Assembly: GCA_943354525.1 (NCBI GenBank) | Contig: CALRCI010000006.1 | Span: 1-20,766, forward strand | Direction: 5' to 3' | DNA: 20,766 bases | From: Candidatus Nomurabacteria bacterium | GTDB taxonomy: Bacteria; Patescibacteriota; Minisyncoccia; Phycocordibacterales; UBA9973 | Part shown: positions 1-5,908 of the stretch, piece after piece | Position numbering within the stretch: the stretch's first letter is position 1 | Layout of the letters: each line of letters begins with the position of its first letter | The notes under the pieces: model-generated | Databases searched by the model: none | Told to the model about the DNA's origin: nothing | The model's input: the letters and a program-made list of their open reading frames with translations, nothing else | Made by a program: the position numbers and the translations under genes

Positions 1-90
1 AAAGCCCCTGCGCCATCTATGCCGACATACGCTGAAAGTATTCCGCATCCGTCACCTTTCCAAGAAACTACAGAAAATCACGTATCATGA
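1..90 (+). CDS. 3' end of an unidentified protein (partial)
   Basis: Frame 1 is open from the window edge to a TGA at 88-90 and encodes about 29 residues rich in Pro, Ser and Thr, ending in ENHVS. The stop overlaps the next start in an ATGA arrangement (ATG 87-89, TGA 88-90), the usual layout for coupled genes. That overlap is the main reason to believe the frame is real. The low-complexity composition suggests a linker or disordered tail. There is too little sequence to name a family, and a chance open frame of this length remains possible. Confidence 0.5.
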   Translation, partial: KAPAPSMPTYAESIPHPSPFQETTENHVS

Positions 91-1313
91 AGCCCAACCG
101 TGTCGTCATAATTCTGGGAGGCATTGTCCTGGCCCTCATCGGGGGATTTACGGCTCTTGGCATATACGTATTCCGTACGCCGGCATTTGCACTCAATATC
201 AATCCCTTTTCAATCACTGAGAAAGATGAGCGTCCATTTTCAGCCACCCCATTTCCCGAAGGCGCGATCTTCGAAGGCACCCATCTGCCAACTCCAGTAC
301 CACTGAAGGCACTCTATATGTCCGCGTGGGTTGCTGGCACTCCGACGCTTCGCGAGCGTCTGATCAAGCTCATCGAGACATCTGAACTCAACGCCGTCGT
401 CATCGATATCAAAGACTACACTGGTAGAATTTCCTACGCCGTAGCCGATCCTGCGCTCGCCGCCACGCATGCAAGCGACATGCGTATCCGCGACGTTCGA
501 GAACTCATTGCCGAACTCCATCAGAAACACATCTACGTCATCGGCCGCATCGCCGTATTTCAGGACCCATACTATGTCTCAGTACATCCAGATTATGGCG
601 TGCATCGCAAGAGCGCGCCGACCGAACTTTGGGCTGACCACAAAGGCATCCACTGGCTCGACGCCGGAGAGCGTCCGGTCTGGGATTATGCGGTGGCCAT
701 CGGACGAGACGCATACAAGGCCGGCTTCGATGAACTCAACTTCGATTACGTACGCTATCCATCAGACGGCAATATGGAAGACTTGCTCCTACCAGCAACT
801 GGCGACGGAAATAAAGCTGAGACTATCAAACAATTTTTCTCATATCTGCACGACCAACTCTCCGGCACTGGCCCGATCATTTCTGCTGATTTATTCGGGA
901 TGACGACGGTCACCACTGACGATATGGGTATCGGGCAAGTGCTTGAGAATGCTCTGCCATATTTCGACTACATTGATCCAATGGTCTATCCATCGCATTT
1001 TCCACCAAACTGGAACGGCTACAAAAGCCCGGCAAAGAATCCGTATGCAGTCATCAAATACACCATGGATCGCAGCGTCGAACGCGCTCGCGTCATTGGC
1101 GTACCATCTTCGAAAATCCGCCCATGGCTGCAGGATTTCGATCTCGGTGCAATTTACACTCCCGAACTTGTCCGTGCACAGATGACGGCAACCTACGATG
1201 CCGGACTCACTTCGTGGATCCTCTGGGATGCAAGTAATCGCTACACGCCCGCCGCACTTCTGCCGAAAACCGATGGTGGCCCGCGCCCGCTCTCGGACGC
1301 GCATTCACGTTGA
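87..1313 (+). CDS. Membrane-anchored putative glycoside hydrolase (DUF4015-like)
   Basis: The 408-residue protein starts with a short basic stretch (MKPNR) and one hydrophobic helix at about residues 6-28, so it is probably exported and held in the membrane by its N-terminus. The rest resembles the putative glycosyl hydrolase family PF13200 (DUF4015), a TIM-barrel group. Visible landmarks are the strand AVVIDIKDYTGRISY, the acidic motif FDELNFDYVRYPSDG, a SADLFGM strand, FDYIDPMVYPSHFP, and a final strand GLTSWILWDASNRY. Acidic residues at these strand ends are the plausible catalytic positions. The substrate is unknown; a wall or envelope glycan is a guess from the export signal. The start overlaps the upstream stop by 4 bases, and no Shine-Dalgarno motif is seen. 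Confidence 0.8.
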   Translation: MKPNRVVIILGGIVLALIGGFTALGIYVFRTPAFALNINPFSITEKDERPFSATPFPEGAIFEGTHLPTPVPLKALYMSAWVAGTPTLRERLIKLIETSELNAVVIDIKDYTGRISYAVADPALAATHASDMRIRDVRELIAELHQKHIYVIGRIAVFQDPYYVSVHPDYGVHRKSAPTELWADHKGIHWLDAGERPVWDYAVAIGRDAYKAGFDELNFDYVRYPSDGNMEDLLLPATGDGNKAETIKQFFSYLHDQLSGTGPIISADLFGMTTVTTDDMGIGQVLENALPYFDYIDPMVYPSHFPPNWNGYKSPAKNPYAVIKYTMDRSVERARVIGVPSSKIRPWLQDFDLGAIYTPELVRAQMTATYDAGLTSWILWDASNRYTPAALLPKTDGGPRPLSDAHSR

Positions 1314-1338
1314 TTCAGAGCACGCTCTGTGAGATAAT
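1310..1338 (+). promoter_or_regulatory. Promoter of the S41 protease-rplI unit
   Basis: TTGATT (1310-1315), a 17-base spacer, and GATAAT (1333-1338) preceded by TG one base away (1330-1331) form a good sigma70-type extended -10 promoter. The -35 overlaps the TGA stop of the upstream gene. The predicted start is near 1345, three bases before the ATG. The spacer holds a perfect 6+6 palindrome, CAGAGC-AC-GCTCTG (1316-1329), which could be an operator; no U-run follows, so it is not a terminator. Confidence 0.6.
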
Positions 1339-1347
1339 ACGGCATAC

Positions 1348-2568
1348 ATGAAAACCACGCTCCCCAAAATCCTTCGCAATTCCGGCATCGTCATCATCAG
1401 TATCGCGGGAATTTTTTGTCTCGGCTACTTCTTCGGTTCTCGGAGTCTCACGAGTGTCGTACCACCGATGTCACTGGCCAATGTTTCTTCAGCTGGAACG
1501 AGCACGACTGATTTCGGTACGTTCTGGAAAGTCTGGAATCTCATCAATGAGAAGTCTCCTGATGCGAATAAGATTTCCGATCAGGATCGCGTCTGGGGCG
1601 CGACGGAAGGACTCGTCGCATCGCTCGGTGATCCGTACAGCGTTTTCTTTCCGCCATCTGAAAACAAGGAATTCAATGAGCAGATCGAGGGTCAGTTCTC
1701 AGGCGTCGGCATGGAGATCGGCGTGAAAGATAAGATCATCACCGTCATTGCACCGCTCAAAGGCACGCCGGCGGAGAAGGCTGGGATCAAATCTGGTGAC
1801 CGTATATTGAAGATTGATACTACCTCAACCAATGATATGGCTGTCGACAAGGCAATTAGTCTCATTCGTGGACCAAAAGGTACTTCCGTCAAATTATCTA
1901 TTTATCGTGACGGTGATCGAGAACCACGTACGATTTCTATCATCCGTGACAATATTGAGATTCCAACGCTTGATGGCAAACTCCGCCCTGACGGCGTCTA
2001 TGTCATCTCACTCTATAATTTCAGTGCGAACGCAAGCGAACTCTTCACTACTGAATTGGCGAAATTCGCGAAAACTGATAGCACGAGGCTCATCATTGAT
2101 CTCCGCCAAAATCCAGGTGGGTATCTCGATGCCGCCATTGATATGGGTAGTTATTTCTTACCAGAAGGCACGCCGATTGTCATCGAAAACTTTGGCAGTA
2201 GCGCTCCAGAGAAAATATATCGTTCGCGTGGCACACCGCTCTTAGCCGACAAGAAAATAAAAATCGCCATTCTCGTCGACGGCGGTTCGGCATCGGCATC
2301 GGAAATCCTTGCCGGAGCCCTGTCGGAGAACAAAGTCGCGAAACTCTTCGGTCTGCAAACGTACGGCAAAGGTTCAGTTCAAGAACTTATACCAGTCACC
2401 GATGATACGTCGCTCAAAATCACAATTGCGAAATGGCTCACACCGAATCGTATTTCGATTTCAGAAAAAGGCCTGACGCCTGACGTCGTTGTAAACTATC
2501 CGACCGATCTCAAGTCCAAAACCGATCCACAGATGGATGCCGCCGTTAAATATCTTCTCGCTAAATAA
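1348..2568 (+). CDS. S41 family C-terminal processing peptidase
   Basis: This is a 406-residue CtpA/CtpB/Prc-type serine protease that would trim or degrade exported proteins from their C-termini. It has an N-terminal membrane helix (about residues 11-29), then a PDZ domain (about 110-190, with FSGVGMEIG and GIKSGDRILKID) that recognises the substrate tail, then the S41 catalytic core. The catalytic dyad reads as Ser316 in GGSASASEIL and Lys341 in YGKGSVQ. Their spacing of 25 matches the family (Ser309/Lys334 in B. subtilis CtpB). The C-terminal LTPDVVV and a short helix are also typical. It has its own promoter, and its TAA directly abuts the rplI ATG. Its partners or substrates cannot be told from the sequence. 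Confidence 0.95.
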   Translation: MKTTLPKILRNSGIVIISIAGIFCLGYFFGSRSLTSVVPPMSLANVSSAGTSTTDFGTFWKVWNLINEKSPDANKISDQDRVWGATEGLVASLGDPYSVFFPPSENKEFNEQIEGQFSGVGMEIGVKDKIITVIAPLKGTPAEKAGIKSGDRILKIDTTSTNDMAVDKAISLIRGPKGTSVKLSIYRDGDREPRTISIIRDNIEIPTLDGKLRPDGVYVISLYNFSANASELFTTELAKFAKTDSTRLIIDLRQNPGGYLDAAIDMGSYFLPEGTPIVIENFGSSAPEKIYRSRGTPLLADKKIKIAILVDGGSASASEILAGALSENKVAKLFGLQTYGKGSVQELIPVTDDTSLKITIAKWLTPNRISISEKGLTPDVVVNYPTDLKSKTDPQMDAAVKYLLAK

Positions 2569-3021
2569 ATGAAAGTCGTTCTCCTCACTGACGTAAAGAA
2601 ACTTGGCAAACGCTTCGATATTGTTGAAGTGGCTGATGGTCATGCCGCAAACGCTCTCTTCCCGAAAAAACTCGCCGAACCAGCTACCGGGGATGCCCTC
2701 CGCCGCGCCAAAGAATTCCATGATCAGATCAAGATCGGTAAAGCAATCAAAGAAGATTTAATCGAGAAAAATCTCAAGGCCATCGAGTCAGTGACGATAC
2801 ATATCGACGCTAAGGCGAATGAGAAAGGCCATCTCTTCCAAAGCATTCACGAACGCGATCTCGCCGCACGATTGAAGTCAGAATGCCACGCCGATATCAC
2901 CCCGGACGCAATCAAACTTGCGAGTCCACTCAAAGAAGTTGGCACATACACAGTGGATGTCTGGTGGCACGGGAAGAAGGGGAGTTTCAAAGTCATTATC
3001 GACGCCGCCGCACATAAATAA
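2569..3021 (+). CDS. rplI: 50S ribosomal protein bL9
   Basis: The full-length 150-residue bL9 has the two-domain plan of the family. The N-terminal rRNA-binding domain (MKVVLLTDVKKLGKRFDIVEV, then HAANALFPKKLA) is followed by a long connecting helix (about 45-75) and the C-terminal domain with GHLFQSIHERDLA and the closing Val-Asp-Val-Trp strand. The ATG follows the protease TAA with no gap, so translation is probably coupled; there is no Shine-Dalgarno motif. Pairing with an S41 protease is not a classical rplI neighbourhood. Published surveys report bL9 missing in several Patescibacteria groups, so its presence here narrows the lineage somewhat. The last codons lie inside the inverted repeat that follows. 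Confidence 0.97.
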   Translation: MKVVLLTDVKKLGKRFDIVEVADGHAANALFPKKLAEPATGDALRRAKEFHDQIKIGKAIKEDLIEKNLKAIESVTIHIDAKANEKGHLFQSIHERDLAARLKSECHADITPDAIKLASPLKEVGTYTVDVWWHGKKGSFKVIIDAAAHK

Positions 3022-3133
3022 AGTAGCCGATTTTTCCGGAGGTCTCGCGCAGGCGGGTAGCCGAGCCAGAGCAAAATCCTAGCAAGGATTTATGCGTGCC
3101 GCAGGAAAAATCGGCTACTTTATTTTTGTGCGG
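3008..3133 (+). repeat. Long inverted repeat spanning the rplI stop codon
   Basis: Arms at 3008-3037 and 3104-3133 are complementary over 30 bases with a single mismatch (3015/3126), separated by 66 bases. The left arm includes the last codons and stop of rplI. The loop holds a second hairpin, AAATCCT-AGCA-AGGATTT (3074-3091), and a further copy of GTAGCCGA (3057-3064) that also occurs in the left arm (3023-3030) and could compete for the right arm. The right arm runs into a T-rich stretch, so the element can end rplI transcription. At 126 bases and nested, it is larger than ordinary terminators, and a small mobile palindrome is an alternative. Confidence 0.75.
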
Positions 3134-3146
3134 TTAACTCAGCCCT

Positions 3147-3192
3147 AATACTAAAATAAAAAACCTCTTGCGAGGTTTTTTATTTTAGTATT
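3147..3192. terminator. Bidirectional terminator between rplI and rpmA
   Basis: A perfect 21-bp stem (3147-3167 with 3172-3192) closes a TTGC loop. The GC core is CCTC/GAGG, and A-runs on one side mirror T-runs on the other, so both strands give a core followed by U-rich RNA. It lies between convergent genes and overlaps the last base of the rpmA stop codon. It is the second terminator-like structure after rplI and the obvious one for rpmA. Confidence 0.9.
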
Positions 3193-3464
3193 TAGATGAC
3201 GTGGACAACGCGCTTCACGACCGTCGTACCATCGAAATGAACTTTACGCTTCGTACCGAATTTGACGATACCGGACTTGAGAGCGAAGAGTGTGTGATCC
3301 TTGCCCGTTGAGACGTTCTTACCAGCCATGATGCGGCTGCCGCGCTGACGAATGATGATCGAGCCAGGCTGAGTTTTCTCGCCAGCATAGAGCTTCGTAC
3401 CGAGGTACTTAGGATTTGAATCTTTTAGGTTTTTGGCGCTACCGCCGGCTTTTCTATGTGCCAT
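3192..3464 (-). CDS. rpmA: 50S ribosomal protein bL27
   Basis: The 90-residue protein has the bL27 signature, beginning [12 protein letters not shown], then [29 protein letters not shown], and [16 protein letters not shown]. It binds near the peptidyl-transferase centre with its N-terminal arm reaching toward the tRNA ends. It starts directly at MAHRK, with no Firmicutes-type N-terminal extension needing protease removal. rplU, the usual upstream partner, is absent; the gene stands alone. No Shine-Dalgarno motif precedes the ATG. The upstream 110 bases hold AT-rich -10-like words (around 3515-3522 on either strand) but no convincing complete promoter. Confidence 0.97.
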   Translation of the reverse strand: MAHRKAGGSAKNLKDSNPKYLGTKLYAGEKTQPGSIIIRQRGSRIMAGKNVSTGKDHTLFALKSGIVKFGTKRKVHFDGTTVVKRVVHVI

Positions 3465-3576
3465 GGATTTGTATTGTTATCCACTAAGAGCTCTCGCGCC
3501 GAGTGGGGGAATCGCTTATAATTAACGTGCCATTACTATAGCCTGAAACCTATTAAAAATCAAGTACTTTATACCT

Positions 3577-3954
3577 ATGAAATTTTTTCTGTCAATATGT
3601 GCTGTTTTACTCGTGGCTATAGCCATTTTTAGCCAATGGAATGAGCTTTCCGCTCTCTATCATAAGGCTGTCTCCGGCACGCCTATACAGACCGTTTTGG
3701 GCACTATAACGCTTCCTAAATCAGCCTGCGCACGTGAATTAGAGGTCCTCAGCCAGCAAAAGGCCTCTATCGAGGACCTGCAGGCTAAACTGCCCGGAAT
3801 GAGGGTGGATTTGGAGTCCCATAAGGCAACGGCAGCATATCGTAGAAAAGTCGGCGAATATAACACCTATGTGGCCGGCATCAATGCTCTGATTAATGAT
3901 TTCAATATCAAGGCCAGTAAACTAACTGATTTGAAATCCTGTACTAAGATTTAG
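3577..3954 (+). CDS. Membrane-anchored coiled-coil protein of unknown function
   Basis: I do not recognise this 125-residue protein. Residues 2-19 (KFFLSICAVLLVAIAIFS) form a hydrophobic N-terminal helix that is either an anchor or a signal peptide without a clear cleavage site. After a short linker, residues about 48-112 are polar and helical, with heptad-like spacing around LEVLSQQKASIEDLQAKL and the segment up to INDFNIKASKL. Two cysteines, one near the middle (SACARE) and one close to the C-terminus (KSCTKI), could pair if the domain is outside the membrane. It stands alone and overlaps the convergent DoxX-like gene tail to tail by 11 bases. A -10-like TATAAT lies at 3517-3522 without a good -35. 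Confidence 0.65.
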   Translation: MKFFLSICAVLLVAIAIFSQWNELSALYHKAVSGTPIQTVLGTITLPKSACARELEVLSQQKASIEDLQAKLPGMRVDLESHKATAAYRRKVGEYNTYVAGINALINDFNIKASKLTDLKSCTKI

Positions 3955-4312
3955 AAGTTCGGTGCGCTTCGACGGCAAGTGCGAGCGGTAGTGCGAGAAG
4001 TCCGATATCACGAACGGCAATGCCGGAGAGTCCGCCGTGGCTGATGAGATCCAGAATAATTTCGATGAGCATGAGGGCGACGATGATCGCCGTGTATTTG
4101 ATATAAAATTTTGCGAGGAGTGCGAGACCGGCGAGGATGAGCACAATCGCATGAATCGTAACGAGTGTCGTCGCAGTACTTCCACTGCCGAGAAATTTCG
4201 GAACGAATCCGACCCACATGCCCGGATTCATGACTTCGTTGATGCCGAACCAGAAGAGCACGAAGGCGAGAAAGATTCTGATAATGACGTCTGCGTTGAT
4301 ATGTTTTTTCAT
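3944..4312 (-). CDS. DoxX-like four-helix membrane protein
   Basis: The 122-residue protein has four hydrophobic segments at about residues 9-28, 46-67, 71-90 and 97-114. The features MKKHINADVIIRIFLAFVLF, FGINEVMNP and a Gly/Leu-rich second helix fit the DoxX/DoxD superfamily of small membrane proteins, whose roles are poorly defined (redox- or quinone-linked in some). I start it at the ATG at 4312: upstream in-frame sequence to 4570 is polar, runs through the divergent promoters and antisense to the neighbouring gene, and does not look coding. A promoter is placed so that the transcript would begin on this ATG. The stop overlaps the convergent gene by 11 bases, and no terminator is seen between them. 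Confidence 0.8.
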   Translation of the reverse strand: MKKHINADVIIRIFLAFVLFWFGINEVMNPGMWVGFVPKFLGSGSTATTLVTIHAIVLILAGLALLAKFYIKYTAIIVALMLIEIILDLISHGGLSGIAVRDIGLLALPLALAVEAHRTSKS

Positions 4313-4318
4313 GGATTT

Positions 4319-4347
4319 ATTATACATGCTGGCAGGGTAGTTATCCA
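4319..4347 (-). promoter_or_regulatory. Promoter of the DoxX-like gene, leaderless geometry, over a DnaA-box match
   Basis: On the minus strand, TATAAT (4324-4319) lies exactly six bases before the ATG at 4312, so a standard start site would be the A of the ATG. A partial -35, TGGATA (4347-4342), sits 17 bases upstream. The -35 overlaps TTATCCACA (4341-4349 on the plus strand), a perfect match to the consensus DnaA box. A one-mismatch version, TTATCCACT, lies at 3477-3485 upstream of rpmA. Confidence 0.6.
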
Positions 4348-4356
4348 CAGTTTTTC

Positions 4357-4385
4357 TTGCATGTGAACGAGCGTTCACATATACT
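4357..4385 (+). promoter_or_regulatory. SOS-controlled promoter with LexA operator at 4361-4380
   Basis: A 20-base palindrome, ATGTGAACG-AG-CGTTCACAT (4361-4380), has nine-base perfect arms. Its core is GAAC-GAGC-GTTC, which fits the Gram-positive SOS box GAAC-RNRY-GTTC at every position. It fills the spacer between a weak -35 (TTGCAT, 4357-4362) and a -10 (TATACT, 4380-4385), so bound repressor would block polymerase directly. The predicted start near 4392 gives a leader of about 35 bases before the first gene. The next two genes include LexA itself, so this is autoregulation. Confidence 0.85.
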
Positions 4386-4426
4386 AGATACATAGGTCGT
4401 TTAGAAGAATAACAAACAGTAATTTT

Positions 4427-4621
4427 ATGCAGCACCAAGAATATATCAAAACTCTCGAACGGGAACTCCGCCGCATCAACAAAGAGATCGACGCCAAGAT
4501 CATCCGCGGACAGGAGTATTATCGTGAGGCTCGTGATCATCGCATTCTCATGCGCAAGATCCGCCAGCACGCCCGCAAGAGCTTCTTCAATACCTTTGTT
4601 CCATCAATCTTTCAATTCTAA
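4427..4621 (+). CDS. Small basic helical protein, SOS co-regulated, unknown function
   Basis: This 64-residue protein is the first gene behind the SOS box, three bases upstream of lexA. It is strongly charged and predicted almost wholly helical up to about residue 52 (YIKTLERELRRINKEIDAKI, then EARDHRILMRKIRQHARKS), followed by a hydrophobic tail, FFNTFVPSIFQF. Leucine and isoleucine spacing suggests a coiled coil or helical hairpin. I cannot assign a family. In Firmicutes the lexA neighbourhood holds SOS division inhibitors (YneA) and a small helical protein (YnzC), so a damage-response role is plausible from context, but no sequence relation is claimed. The start follows an A-rich leader without a Shine-Dalgarno motif. 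Confidence 0.75.
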   Translation: MQHQEYIKTLERELRRINKEIDAKIIRGQEYYREARDHRILMRKIRQHARKSFFNTFVPSIFQF

Positions 4622-4624
4622 TCT

Positions 4625-5185
4625 ATGGAATACAAAAACAAACTCACTGCGTTTTACCAAACACACAAGCGCATGCCCACGTATTCGGAAATGATGTCGC
4701 TCTTCGGTTTCAAATCAAAGAACGCCGTCTATCGGCTCGTGGAGAAACTCATGGACGCGGGGTTAGTCACCAAAGACTCTCTTGGGCGGCTTTTGCCGAC
4801 GGCATCGTTTACTGACACGCCATTGCTCGGACTGGTGAAGGCAGGATTTCCATCGCCAGGCGAAGATGTGCTCGAGACGACAATCAATCTCGATAATTTT
4901 TTAATTTCTAAGAAAGGCGAGACCTATATTCTCGAAGTGGACGGGGATTCGATGATCGAAGCGCACATTGCTGACGGTGACATGGTCATTGCCGAGCGCA
5001 GTACCACAGCTCGCGACGGCGAAATCGTCATCGCCGAAGTGGATGGAGAATTCACGATGAAATATTTTCGACAAAAGGGAAGTCTGGTCTGGCTCGAACC
5101 AGCGAACAAAGACTTCGAACCAATCTATCCTGAACGAGATCTCCAAATTCGCGCAATCGTCAAAGGCGTCATTCGCAAATACTAA
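4625..5185 (+). CDS. lexA: LexA SOS repressor / S24 self-cleaving peptidase
   Basis: The 186-residue protein has the LexA plan. An N-terminal winged helix-turn-helix (about 1-58, with RMPTYSEMMSLFGFKSKNAV) is followed by a short linker and the S24 domain. The self-cleavage pair is Ala73-Gly74 in LVKAGFPSP; the nucleophile is Ser109 in EVDGDSMIEA and the general base Lys146 in FTMKYF. The Ser-Lys distance of 37 equals that of E. coli LexA (119/156). The wing is shorter and the total length slightly below the usual 200. All residues needed for RecA-stimulated cleavage are present, and the upstream operator supports a true LexA rather than a phage repressor. The ATG follows the upstream stop by three bases. 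Confidence 0.93.
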   Translation: MEYKNKLTAFYQTHKRMPTYSEMMSLFGFKSKNAVYRLVEKLMDAGLVTKDSLGRLLPTASFTDTPLLGLVKAGFPSPGEDVLETTINLDNFLISKKGETYILEVDGDSMIEAHIADGDMVIAERSTTARDGEIVIAEVDGEFTMKYFRQKGSLVWLEPANKDFEPIYPERDLQIRAIVKGVIRKY

Positions 5186-5189
5186 CCAG

Positions 5190-5219
5190 TTGTATTTTTC
5201 ATTAAATTTGTTATATACT
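5190..5219 (+). promoter_or_regulatory. Promoter of the 5254-7609 three-gene unit
   Basis: TTGTAT (5190-5195), an 18-base spacer and TATACT (5214-5219) predict a start near 5226. The 28-base leader carries a weak hairpin, TAGTAA/TTACTA (5232-5237 with 5243-5248), just before the ATG. No terminator separates this from lexA, so some read-through is possible. Confidence 0.45.
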
Positions 5220-5253
5220 GTCCGAAGTTATTAGTAATCTATTTACTAGCCCT

Positions 5254-5526
5254 ATGGATTCAGAAGAATTGACTAAAAACGCAGATATTGAGCGAATTGC
5301 TAAGGAAGGTGCTTTAATTTACCAAGAAATCAAAGCACAGTATGAGCCCTCTCATCATGGAGAATTTTTGGCGATTGAGATTGAGAGTAAGAAAGCATAT
5401 CTTGCTCCAACAAGCGCTGAGGCTGTCGTATCAGCCCGAAAAGAAAACCCTGAGAAAGTTTTCTACGTTGTAAAGGTTGGCTTTAACGCTGCTGAGATGA
5501 TGGCACATTTATTTACTAAAAAATAA
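5254..5526 (+). CDS. Small protein of unknown function paired with the aspartic protease
   Basis: The 90-residue protein is acidic at the N-terminus and soluble. A helix (about 2-27, ending LIYQEIKAQYE) leads into a small alpha/beta core: GEFLAIEIESKKAYLAPT, a helix with SAEAVVSARKENP, and a strand FYVVKVGF. The shape resembles small DUF5678-type proteins, which I recall only loosely, so no family is asserted. The base composition is AT-richer than the core genes (5341-5400 has 23 G/C in 60). It ends two bases before the protease gene, so the two are almost certainly translated together. Pairing of a small protein with a protease could mean substrate, adaptor or inhibitor; nothing in the sequence decides this. 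Confidence 0.75.
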   Translation: MDSEELTKNADIERIAKEGALIYQEIKAQYEPSHHGEFLAIEIESKKAYLAPTSAEAVVSARKENPEKVFYVVKVGFNAAEMMAHLFTKK

Positions 5527-5528
5527 GA

Positions 5529-5906
5529 ATGGTTGAGGGTAAATTTCAAGAAAATGATATACCTGTCCCAGTAGTTCCTGCTGTGATTTCATGGAATGGG
5601 GGAGTTCAAACTCCCTTTTTCTTATTAGACACTGGATTCAGCGGAGACATTGCCGTCACAGAACAATTAGCCATCGAATTAGGATTAAAATTCGATGGCA
5701 TTTCTTCTATGGAAACGCCCGTAGGAAAAATTGAGAACGTTAAAACTGCAACTGCTTTTGCCACAATGGAGGGACAAACATTGTATGTTACCGCAATACT
5801 CATTCAAGGCAGACCGTTGTTAGGAATTAGTTTTATGGAGAAATTCAATTACAAAGCAATTGTGGATTGTAAAAACAAGAAGGTAAGCTTAGAAGTAGTT
5901 AACTAG
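5529..5906 (+). CDS. Retropepsin-like clan AA aspartic protease
   Basis: The 125-residue protein has the half-site of a retroviral-type aspartic protease. The catalytic motif is LLDTGFSGD with Asp34; a second hydrophobic-hydrophobic-Gly element, PLLGISFMEKF, precedes the closing strands AIVDCKNKKVSLE. One domain of this size must dimerise to form the active site. Families of this kind occur in bacteria as small soluble single-domain proteins (ClanAA/retropepsin-like); most have no known substrate. There is no signal peptide or membrane helix. It lies two bases after the small partner gene and two before the zinc-ribbon gene, so the three form one unit. Confidence 0.85.
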   Translation: MVEGKFQENDIPVPVVPAVISWNGGVQTPFFLLDTGFSGDIAVTEQLAIELGLKFDGISSMETPVGKIENVKTATAFATMEGQTLYVTAILIQGRPLLGISFMEKFNYKAIVDCKNKKVSLEVVN

Positions 5907-5908
5907 CC

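Noticed and set aside
3022..3146. Possible tRNA or small structured RNA in the rplI-rpmA gap
   Set aside because: The structure is a simple long inverted repeat with an inner hairpin; no cloverleaf or known RNA motif is seen.
4037..4366. 109-codon plus-strand frame opposite the DoxX-like gene
   Set aside because: Very acidic and His/Arg-rich low-quality sequence that is the antisense shadow of the membrane helices; it also runs through two promoters.
4313..4570. N-terminal extension of the DoxX-like protein
   Set aside because: It would run antisense through the SOS box, the DnaA box and the start of the small SOS gene; the promoter geometry fixes the ATG at 4312.
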